Of a stretch of 5,507 nt of DNA, positions 1 through 5,507 are shown one piece after another. Source of the stretch: an uncultured Clostridium sp. (GTDB lineage Bacteria > Bacillota > Clostridia > TANB77 > CAG-508); assembly GCA_946498265.1 (NCBI GenBank), contig CAMMNR010000129.1:1-5507 (forward strand), in the 5' to 3' direction. The stretch's first letter is position 1. The number at the start of each line of letters is the position of its first letter. The position numbers were made by a program, and so were the translations under genes. The notes under the pieces were generated by a model. It did no database searches. It worked only from the letters and a program-made list of their open reading frames with translations, and was not told the origin of the DNA.

Positions 1-858
1 TATTGCATATTGAAGAATTGATTTTTTTAATTCTTCTTTATAAGAACTATTTAATTCTTCTATTAGTTTATTTTTTTCTGAATATATTTTGATATATTGT
101 AAAAGTAAAACTAATTTTGATATTATTCTTTCCTGCTCTGATTTGGGAGGTAAAGGAATTAGTGTTGATTCTATTCGTACTATTGCAAGTTTTGGTTGAG
201 CAACTTTGTTTGTTTTATCAACAAATTGATTTTGAATAAACTGACTTTGTATAAAATATAATAATAATTTTTTATTTATTAATAAATTACAAAGTTTAAC
301 TGCATTTTCTGTTAAATTCATATTATCGAATTCTTTAGGAATAATTCCAACACTACCTATTGTTCCTGCTATAGTTAAATATAAATCATTGCTTGAAATT
401 GTATAATTTTTTATTTGTTCATAAATCTCATCAGAAATATATTTTATTTTTGATGAATCAATAGTATTGTTTTTCATATCAGTTACTCTTATATATATGT
501 GTTTAGTAGGTATATCTAATAATTTTTCTCCTTTAGGAATTCTTTTTCCACCTTTTACTGATAATAAATCCTTCATTCTAACCCAGCACCAACTATCAGG
601 AATCACAAAAGGAATTTCTTCAGTAATATCATTTATAGTACCATCTTCAAACTTCTCATAATAATGATTATCTGAAGGATCTTTGTATATTTTTGAATAT
701 TTTTCTCTTTTTATCTTTTTTTCTTTTATTAATTTTTCTCTTTCTTCTTTAATCTTTTCTAGTAATACTGAAGCCGGTTCGTCATTAGGATTTTGCTTTA
801 CAAGCTTTCCTTGTATAGCAAGCTGAAGAATAGAGTTTTTTAGTTCTTGTGCAGTCAT
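1..858 (-). CDS. hsdS: Type I restriction-modification specificity subunit HsdS (3' end beyond the window)
   Basis: This is the DNA-recognition subunit of a Type I restriction-modification enzyme; with HsdM and HsdR it sets which bipartite site is methylated or cut. The frame is open from ATG at 858 down to base 1 (286 codons) with no stop, so the protein is cut by the window edge. Seen: an N-terminal conserved helix (ELKNSILQLAIQGKL, residues 5-19) followed by NPNDEPAS; a lysine/glutamate-rich helix (about 34-58); a first target recognition domain starting at IPDSWCWVR (86-94), with GGKRIPKG (103-110), IRVTDM (123-128) and AGTIGSVGIIP (164-174); then LPPKSEQERI (236-245) leading into the central coiled coil (about 241-275). 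The last residues, ELKKSILQYAI (276-286), repeat the N-terminal helix, as expected where the second half of a two-domain HsdS begins. AGGAGG six bases before the ATG supports this start. It follows hsdM after one base. The target sequence cannot be read from the protein. Confidence 0.95.
   Translation of the reverse strand, partial: MTAQELKNSILQLAIQGKLVKQNPNDEPASVLLEKIKEEREKLIKEKKIKREKYSKIYKDPSDNHYYEKFEDGTINDITEEIPFVIPDSWCWVRMKDLLSVKGGKRIPKGEKLLDIPTKHIYIRVTDMKNNTIDSSKIKYISDEIYEQIKNYTISSNDLYLTIAGTIGSVGIIPKEFDNMNLTENAVKLCNLLINKKLLLYFIQSQFIQNQFVDKTNKVAQPKLAIVRIESTLIPLPPKSEQERIISKLVLLLQYIKIYSEKNKLIEELNSSYKEELKKSILQYAI
814..846 (-). repeat. Copy 1 of the HsdS conserved-helix repeat (copy 2 at 1-33)
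   Basis: These 33 bases encode residues 5-15 of HsdS (ELKNSILQLAI). The last 33 bases of the visible gene (33-1) encode ELKKSILQYAI. The DNA copies agree at 26 of 33 positions in direct orientation. Such repeats are normal in HsdS, whose two halves are pseudo-symmetric, and are places where recognition domains can be exchanged by homologous recombination. Copy 2 runs to the window edge, so the repeat may be longer. Confidence 0.8.
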
Positions 859-859
859 C

Positions 860-2347
860 TTATTCCTCCTCTAATAATTTACTAACTTCAGCTAATATCT
901 TATCAATTTCTGCATTAAGACTTGCTCTTTGTTCTTGATATTGCTCTATTAATTCTTTTGGTTCTAATATAATTTCTTCTTTATGAGGATATCCACACAA
1001 ATCAATATTGTATCCATTATCTATAATTTCTTTAATTGTATAACACTTTGCTTTGTATGTTGTTGTTTGCTCTTCACTTTCTTTTTCATCAATAATTTCT
1101 TTTCTATCGTTCCACCATGCTTTTACGTCATCAAAATGTTTATTCAAAATTGGTTTTGTCTTAGAGAAGTTTTTATATCCTTCTGGCATATCCATTCTAT
1201 AAAACCATACTTTATCTGTAGCCTTAGTTTTATCAAAGAATAGTATATTAGTTGTAATTGAAGTATATGGAGCAAATACTGAGCTTGGCATTCTAACTAT
1301 TGTATGTAAATTAAAGTCTTTCATTAATTTTTCTTTAATATTTACTTTTGTATTATCAACTCCAAATAAGAAACCATCTGGTAGTATAACCGCACATCTT
1401 CCATCCTTCTTTAATCTATACATTATTAACGTCATAAATAAGTCAAATGTTTCTGATCCTCTTAAGTTTGAAGGAAAATTTGCTTGTATATTTTTTACTT
1501 CATGTCCACCATAAGGAGGATTCATTAATACAACATCGTATTTTTCATTTTCTCTATAATCTTTTACATTTCTATCAAAACTATTTCTATGTTCAATATT
1601 AGGCTCGTCAATATCATGCAATAATAAATTAGTTATACAAAGTAAATATGGTAGTGATTTTTTCTCTATACCATATATAGAATTATCATACAATTCCTTG
1701 TCTTCTACTGTTTTTACTTGATTTTTTAGATAATCTAAAGTTGATGTTAAAAATCCACCTGTACCACACGCAAAGTCTGCAATCTTATCTTTTAATGATG
1801 GATTTATCATTTCAACCATAAAGTTTGTTACTGGTCTTGGTGTATAAAATTCGCCCGCATTTCCAGCACTTTGCAATTCTTTTAGCATAGTTTCATAAAT
1901 TTCATTAAATTCATGTTTTTCATTTGAATTAGTAAATTTAATTTCATCAATAATATTAATTACTTGTCTTAATAAAATACCATTTTTCATATAGTTATTT
2001 ACATCATCAAATGTGTATTTTACTATTGCTTTACTAATAGGTGTATTCTCATTTATATCTAACTTTTCAATTCCCGGAAATAATTTTTCATTAACAAATG
2101 ATAATAATTCCTCTCCTGTTAGTGCGTTTCCATCCTTTTTGTCAACTGCCCAATTTCTCCATCTTAATTCTTCTGGAAGTATCGATTTAAAATTCGAATC
2201 ATGGAATTCCCATAATTTTTCTTTATCATCATATACTTTTAAAAATAATATCCATACAATTTGTTCTAATCTTTGTGCGTCTCCTGCAACTCCATCATCT
2301 TTCCACATTACATCGTTAAGTCTTTTTACTATGTTACCTATTCCCAC
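860..2347 (-). CDS. hsdM: Type I restriction-modification N6-adenine methyltransferase subunit HsdM
   Basis: This is the modification subunit; it transfers a methyl group from S-adenosylmethionine to N6 of adenine in the site chosen by HsdS, and is also part of the restriction complex. At 495 residues it has the usual length. Seen: an N-terminal helical HsdM region (about 1-150) with DGVAGDAQRLEQIVW (18-32); motif X-like GEFYTPR (165-171); the SAM-binding motif I DFACGTGGF (191-199); the catalytic motif IV NPPYGG (276-281); and the family-typical FAPYTSITTNILFF (358-371). The C-terminal tail (about 455-495) is charged, helical and probably contacts HsdS. The start is GTG, chosen because AGGAG lies nine bases upstream and because the conserved N-terminal region begins immediately (IVKRLNDVMW); the next in-frame ATG, at residue 14, would remove part of it. 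It begins 12 bases after the hsdR stop and ends one base before hsdS. All key residues are present, so it should be active. Confidence 0.97.
   Translation of the reverse strand: MGIGNIVKRLNDVMWKDDGVAGDAQRLEQIVWILFLKVYDDKEKLWEFHDSNFKSILPEELRWRNWAVDKKDGNALTGEELLSFVNEKLFPGIEKLDINENTPISKAIVKYTFDDVNNYMKNGILLRQVINIIDEIKFTNSNEKHEFNEIYETMLKELQSAGNAGEFYTPRPVTNFMVEMINPSLKDKIADFACGTGGFLTSTLDYLKNQVKTVEDKELYDNSIYGIEKKSLPYLLCITNLLLHDIDEPNIEHRNSFDRNVKDYRENEKYDVVLMNPPYGGHEVKNIQANFPSNLRGSETFDLFMTLIMYRLKKDGRCAVILPDGFLFGVDNTKVNIKEKLMKDFNLHTIVRMPSSVFAPYTSITTNILFFDKTKATDKVWFYRMDMPEGYKNFSKTKPILNKHFDDVKAWWNDRKEIIDEKESEEQTTTYKAKCYTIKEIIDNGYNIDLCGYPHKEEIILEPKELIEQYQEQRASLNAEIDKILAEVSKLLEEE
865..870 (-). promoter_or_regulatory. 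Shine-Dalgarno of hsdS, embedded in the end of hsdM
   Basis: AGGAGG is a full match to the anti-Shine-Dalgarno core and lies six bases before the hsdS ATG. The same bases encode the final glutamates of HsdM (GAG GAG GAA, then TAA). Ribosomes finishing hsdM would stop one base from the hsdS start, so translation of the two genes is probably coupled. This site also fixes the hsdS start. Confidence 0.85.
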
Positions 2348-2356
2348 TATTTTTCA

Positions 2357-2361
2357 CTCCT
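2357..2361 (-). promoter_or_regulatory. Shine-Dalgarno of hsdM, overlapping the hsdR stop codon
   Basis: AGGAG followed by TGA lies nine bases before the GTG start of hsdM. Its first two bases are the last two of the hsdR TAG stop. It supports the GTG start and suggests that hsdM is translated from the hsdR transcript, possibly by reinitiation. Confidence 0.75.
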
Positions 2362-4711
2362 AACTAGCATATAATTCATTTTCTAATTCTTCTACCACTT
2401 CTATATACTTATCTTTTCCACCAAATACATCTACTATGTCCATTGGCGAACCATATTCATTAAATGGCTTTAATTCTAAAATTTTTGTATCTGTTAATTC
2501 TAGCTCATTATTATCACTATATTTTTCTAATAAATCTTTTAGAATGTTTTGAGCCATCTCTGAATACTTATATAAATATCCCTTTTTTATAACGTTGTTA
2601 ACTCTTTCATATCTTGTTAATGGTTTCTTATCATAAGCTATATGCAATATTAAATCAAAATCTCCAATATCATCTATTCCTATATCTTTTCTAAGTTCAT
2701 CAATTAAAACCCCTTGTTGTTCTAATTCATCTAATATAGCTTGTTTTCTATCTGTTGAATTCCATTTATGAAGGAAGTCATCAAGTGAAGCATATTCATT
2801 TAATATGCTTTTCTTACTAAAATCTTTTAAAGATTCTGTAACTAATTTTCCACCCTTATCATAATAAGAAACAATTTCATTATAAATACTTACATCTACT
2901 CCATTAACATGAAGTTTTCCTTTTCTTTTTCCAGTTTCTATTGGCTTTAATGTTGGAGGATCAAATGTATATTTTTCATCATCTTCTGCAACTCCTGACG
3001 CATTTGTATTTACATCACTATCATCTGGTGTGTCATCTTCAGGATTTACATTTTTTATACTTACTGGCTCTCCATCAAAATCAGGATCACTAAATAATCT
3101 ACTAGCATTTCTAAAATCCATAATTGTAAAATATGTTTTATTATAATCTTCTCTAATTCTTGTTCCTCTACCTATAATCTGTTTAAATTCTGTCATTGAA
3201 TTTATATTAGAATCTAGAACTATTAACTTACATGTTTTGCAATCTGCACCAGTAGTCAATAATTTACTTGTTGTAACTATTGTAGGATATTTTTCTTCAA
3301 CATCAATAAAGTTTTCCAATTGTGCTTTACCTATTTGATTGTCTCCTGTAATTCTCATAATATAATTTGGATTTTCAACAACCATATCATTATTTTCTTT
3401 TATCAATGCTTGCCTCATTCTTTCTGCATGTTCTATATCTATACAAAATACTATAGTTTTATTATATCTATTAGTATTTTTCAGAAACTCTGTAACTCTT
3501 TTAGCAACAGCTTGAGTTCTTTCGTCTATTATTATTCTTTTATCCATATCTGATTGATAATATATCTCATCATCTTCGATGATATTACCATTAACATCTC
3601 TTTTTCCTGCCTCAGGTCTATATCCAACTAAATCTTTATCTAAATTAATTCTTATAACTTTGTATGGAGCTAAGAATCCATCATCAATACCTTGTTTTAA
3701 TGAGTATGTATATATTGGTTCTCCAAAATATTGAATATTTGATATTTCATTAGTTTCTTTAGGTGTTGCAGTTAATCCTATTTGTGTTGCACTCTTATAG
3801 TATTCCAATATTTTTTTCCAATTAGAATCATCTGCAGCACTTCCCCTATGACACTCATCAACAATTATCAAATCAAAAAAATCTTCACTAAATTGTTTAA
3901 ATATATCTGTTCCTTGCCCATCTGTTAATTGTTGATAAAGAGCCATATAAATTTCAAAAGAACTATCCATTTTTCTATTTTCAACTTTTGTCATTACCTT
4001 CGTAAATGGTTGGAAATCTTGCGTCATAGTTTGATCTATTAACATATTTCTGTCAGCAAGATATAAAATTTTTCTTTTTAATCCTGATTTTTTTAATCTA
4101 TGTATTATTTGAAAAGCTGTAAAAGTTTTTCCAGTTCCAGTAGCCATTACTAATAATAATCTTTTTTGTCCTTTAGCAATTGCTTCACAAGTTCTATTAA
4201 TTGCAATTGTTTGATAGTATCTAGGCTTATTTACTCCTGGAGCATAATAGTATGGTTCGTTAATTATTTTTTCTTCTTCTTCAGTTATATTTTTTGCGAC
4301 TTTATACCTATACCACAAATCATCTGGAGAAGGAAAATCATCCATTGATATTTCTCTTTCATTTCCTGTTAACATATCATGTTCAAGAAATGCTGTTCCA
4401 TTAGTTGAATATGCAAAAGGTAAATCTAAAGTTTTAGCATATTCTATTGCCTGTTGCATTCCTGTTCCCACTTCTAAATCGTATTTTTTTGCTTCAACAA
4501 CCGCTATTGGCTTTGAACTATTATAATAAAGAATATAATCTGCTTTTTCTCCTTTTGCCCTTGTAGACATATTTCCTCTTACAATAACTTTACCTGCTGT
4601 AAAATATACTTCACTTCTTATTTGTTTTTCTAAATCCCATTTTTTTGTCAAAGCTGGTGTAATATATATATTTCTTGTATCTTCTTCAGAAAGATTTTTA
4701 TAACTTTCCAT
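2360..4711 (-). CDS. hsdR: Type I restriction enzyme endonuclease/translocase subunit HsdR (EcoEI-like)
   Basis: This is the restriction subunit: it joins the HsdM/HsdS methylase, pumps DNA with ATP and cuts at distant positions when the site is unmethylated. At 783 residues it matches the shorter EcoEI-type (Type IB-like) HsdR proteins. Seen in order: an N-terminal PD-(D/E)xK nuclease with KADYIL (Asp58) and VVEAKK (Glu73, Lys75); MQQAIEYA (85-92); a superfamily 2 helicase core with Walker A ATGTGKT (190-196), DEAD-like VDECH (284-288), motif III GLTATP (312-317), motif V region TTSKLLTTGADC (480-491) and motif VI QIIGRGTRIR (511-520); an acidic linker (about 557-579, rich in Asp/Glu); and a C-terminal helical domain (about 600-783) of the kind that docks on the methylase. 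The ATG is preceded by AGGGGG with a seven-base spacer, and the N-terminus (LSEEDTRNIYITPAL) is family-typical, so the start is secure. All motifs are intact. It is the first gene of the hsd operon, with its own promoter in the gap upstream. Confidence 0.97.
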   Translation of the reverse strand: MESYKNLSEEDTRNIYITPALTKKWDLEKQIRSEVYFTAGKVIVRGNMSTRAKGEKADYILYYNSSKPIAVVEAKKYDLEVGTGMQQAIEYAKTLDLPFAYSTNGTAFLEHDMLTGNEREISMDDFPSPDDLWYRYKVAKNITEEEEKIINEPYYYAPGVNKPRYYQTIAINRTCEAIAKGQKRLLLVMATGTGKTFTAFQIIHRLKKSGLKRKILYLADRNMLIDQTMTQDFQPFTKVMTKVENRKMDSSFEIYMALYQQLTDGQGTDIFKQFSEDFFDLIIVDECHRGSAADDSNWKKILEYYKSATQIGLTATPKETNEISNIQYFGEPIYTYSLKQGIDDGFLAPYKVIRINLDKDLVGYRPEAGKRDVNGNIIEDDEIYYQSDMDKRIIIDERTQAVAKRVTEFLKNTNRYNKTIVFCIDIEHAERMRQALIKENNDMVVENPNYIMRITGDNQIGKAQLENFIDVEEKYPTIVTTSKLLTTGADCKTCKLIVLDSNINSMTEFKQIIGRGTRIREDYNKTYFTIMDFRNASRLFSDPDFDGEPVSIKNVNPEDDTPDDSDVNTNASGVAEDDEKYTFDPPTLKPIETGKRKGKLHVNGVDVSIYNEIVSYYDKGGKLVTESLKDFSKKSILNEYASLDDFLHKWNSTDRKQAILDELEQQGVLIDELRKDIGIDDIGDFDLILHIAYDKKPLTRYERVNNVIKKGYLYKYSEMAQNILKDLLEKYSDNNELELTDTKILELKPFNEYGSPMDIVDVFGGKDKYIEVVEELENELYAS

Positions 4712-4725
4712 ATATTTGCCCCCTA

Positions 4726-4762
4726 TATAACTTCCGATAACTTTTTATTATCCGAAGTTATA
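4726..4762. repeat. 37-bp lox-like inverted repeat overlapping the hsdR promoter
   Basis: The plus strand carries TATAACTTCCGATAA (4726-4740), a seven-base centre (4741-4747) and TTATCCGAAGTTATA (4748-4762). The arms pair at 14 of 15 positions; the exception is C4735 against C4753. The dyad covers the end of the hsdR -10 box and the predicted transcription start, where a repressor operator would sit. Taken as 13-base arms, the outer sequences match the loxP arms at 11 of 13 (4727-4739) and 12 of 13 (4749-4761), with a nine-base rather than eight-base spacer. It could therefore be an operator, a tyrosine-recombinase site, or both. It does not look like a terminator: no T-run follows either strand's hairpin. 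Confidence 0.8.
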
Positions 4763-4788
4763 ATATCACAAAACGACTTTTTTCTCAA
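4760..4788 (-). promoter_or_regulatory. Sigma-70/SigA-type promoter for the hsdR-hsdM-hsdS operon
   Basis: On the minus strand, a -35 box TTGAGA (4788-4783, 5 of 6 to consensus) is followed by a 17-base spacer and a -10 box TATTAT (4765-4760, 5 of 6). TG at 4768-4767, one base before the -10 box, makes an extended -10. Transcription would begin near 4753, leaving a leader of about 40 bases before the hsdR ATG. This is the only strong promoter seen ahead of the hsd genes. Its -10 box overlaps the first three bases of the large dyad at 4726-4762. The assignment is by consensus match only. Confidence 0.7.
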
Positions 4789-4811
4789 CAGGTACTTCTA
4801 AATATTTACAA

Positions 4812-5435
4812 TTAATTTCTATCAAAAAAATGGTCATATATGTAACCTGCCTTTATATACTTTTCTGTCAATTCCATTTTCTTCTTTTCCAATAGCTCTA
4901 GATACTTTTGTTTAAATACATTTTTACAAATCCATTCAACTCCTTTACAAGAAATAAAAACTTTTCCATCAATTAAAAATTTATATTGCCTTAATCCACT
5001 ATCACACATTCTTTTAATAGCTTTTCTAATAGTAACATCTTTTCTATTAAAATATTTACTTAGTTGCTTTATGTCCATATCTTCATTCCACCAATTTTCG
5101 TTATGCTCTAATTTTAATAGATCTTTATATTGTTTTATTCTATCTTCAAAAAAATCTACATCAGCATCAATTAATGATTTTTCGTTTTGAAAATAGACTT
5201 GTTGCAACCAAGCAAATCCTTCGATTAGAATAAAATAATTATTACTATTTATTTTTTCACTTCTCCATCTACATGTAGGATGCTTTTTTAACATTACATT
5301 AACGGCTTTTCTTAAATCTGTATGTGTAATTTCTTTTCCATTTTTAGTAGTTATTCCCAACAAATTAAATCTTCTTAAAATTTTTTCGTATGATAGAAAA
5401 ATACTATCCAATTCAGATTCTGGAGTTCTCCACAT
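4812..5435 (-). CDS. Uncharacterised protein with two winged-helix-like repeats, upstream of the hsd operon
   Basis: I do not recognise a named family for this 207-residue protein. It looks soluble: no signal peptide and no membrane segment. A helix-turn-helix-like stretch lies at about 120-143 (DIKQLSKYFN, then VTIRKAIKRM), followed by a likely beta hairpin (YKFLIDGKVFISCKG, 151-165). The first half has a similar pattern: LRKAVNVM (41-48) resembles IRKAIKRM (136-143), and YFILIEGFAWLQQVYF (67-82) resembles VFISCKGVEWICKNVF (159-174). This suggests an internal duplication of a small nucleic-acid-binding unit. Charged helices follow each unit (about 90-110 and 175-195), and the C-terminus is aromatic-rich (YIYDHFFDRN). 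The ATG is supported by AAGGAAGTGAT, five bases upstream, a 10-of-11 match to the ideal ribosome binding site. The gene is co-oriented with hsdR, 100 bases upstream, across a promoter and dyad. A regulator of the operon is possible but is inference; it could equally be an unrelated accessory gene. Confidence 0.8.
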   Translation of the reverse strand: MWRTPESELDSIFLSYEKILRRFNLLGITTKNGKEITHTDLRKAVNVMLKKHPTCRWRSEKINSNNYFILIEGFAWLQQVYFQNEKSLIDADVDFFEDRIKQYKDLLKLEHNENWWNEDMDIKQLSKYFNRKDVTIRKAIKRMCDSGLRQYKFLIDGKVFISCKGVEWICKNVFKQKYLELLEKKKMELTEKYIKAGYIYDHFFDRN

Positions 5436-5462
5436 TATTTATCACTTCCTTACTATAAAAAT

Positions 5463-5493
5463 TTATTAATGCTAGTTTACGAAGCATTAATAA
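5463..5493. repeat. 11-bp perfect inverted repeat with nine-base loop upstream of the 207-residue gene
   Basis: TTATTAATGCT (5463-5473) and AGCATTAATAA (5483-5493) are exact reverse complements around a nine-base centre. Read on the minus strand, the hairpin is followed by ATTTTTATAG, so it could be a weak, AT-rich terminator for a gene beyond the window edge. It could also be an operator for the 207-residue gene, whose ribosome binding site begins 12 bases downstream. Only three G-C pairs are in each stem, so terminator strength is doubtful. No convincing promoter for the 207-residue gene is visible in the remaining sequence to 5507; it may lie outside the window. Confidence 0.55.
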
Positions 5494-5507
5494 TTAGCAA
5501 AATTTAT

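Noticed and set aside
467..661. Short plus-strand open frame opposite hsdS, with similar ones at 983-1243, 2013-2363, 3320-3553 and 4166-4348
   Set aside because: All lie antisense to well-supported hsd genes, have low-complexity Phe/Ile/Ser-rich translations typical of the reverse of AT-rich coding DNA, and match no known protein type that I can see.
716..722. Seven-base T/A homopolymer runs in hsdS, hsdR and the 207-residue gene (also near 22-28, 71-77, 4088-4094) as possible phase-variation tracts
   Set aside because: Runs of seven are common in sequence this AT-rich, none is longer, and all reading frames are intact; there is no sign of slippage control.
4726..4762. Rho-independent terminator after the 207-residue gene
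   Set aside because: The stem has a central mismatch and, on the minus strand, is followed by TAGGGGGC rather than a T-run; it also overlaps a promoter.
4812..5435. The 207-residue protein as the recombinase acting on the lox-like site
   Set aside because: It shows no tyrosine-recombinase R-H-R-Y pattern and no serine-recombinase catalytic region; its visible features are helix-turn-helix-like only.
5452..5457. TATAGT as a -10 box for the 207-residue gene
   Set aside because: No acceptable -35 box lies 16-18 bases upstream, and transcription would start inside the ribosome binding site.
5474..5500. A dif-like Xer site suggested by GTAAACT on the minus strand upstream of the 207-residue gene
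   Set aside because: One arm matches the Firmicute dif right arm at about 8 of 11, but the other arm at the required distance does not match.

Overview
The window is a chromosomal or mobile-element fragment from a very AT-rich bacterium that uses the standard bacterial code: tryptophan is TGG throughout and TGA is never read through, so it is not a Mycoplasma-type code. Ribosome binding sites are strong and purine-rich (for example AAGGAAGTGAT and AGGAGG), which fits a low-GC Firmicute such as a clostridial or related gut lineage. The species cannot be named from the sequence.

All recognisable genes lie on the minus strand, so the window is read from high to low coordinates. At 5507-5436 there is a short leader with an 11-bp inverted repeat. 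At 5435-4812 there is an unrecognised 207-residue protein that appears to be built from two winged-helix-like halves. At 4811-4712 there is a 100-bp gap with a near-consensus promoter, overlapped by a 37-bp dyad whose arms closely resemble Cre/loxP arms. Then come hsdR (4711-2360), hsdM (2347-860) and hsdS (858 to the window edge, 3' end missing).

The three hsd genes form a complete-looking Type I restriction-modification operon in the order R-M-S. HsdS recognises the DNA site, HsdM (two copies in the complex) methylates adenine within it, and HsdR cleaves DNA after ATP-driven translocation when the site is unmethylated. Gaps of 12 nt (R to M) and 1 nt (M to S), with Shine-Dalgarno sequences placed in or at the ends of the upstream genes, point to a single transcript with coupled translation. 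No internal promoter stands out, so methylase and nuclease would share the promoter upstream of hsdR.

The catalytic motifs of HsdR and HsdM are intact. The less ordinary parts are the lox-like dyad on the hsdR promoter, the uncharacterised duplicated-domain protein upstream, and a 33-bp imperfect repeat between the start of hsdS and the window edge.
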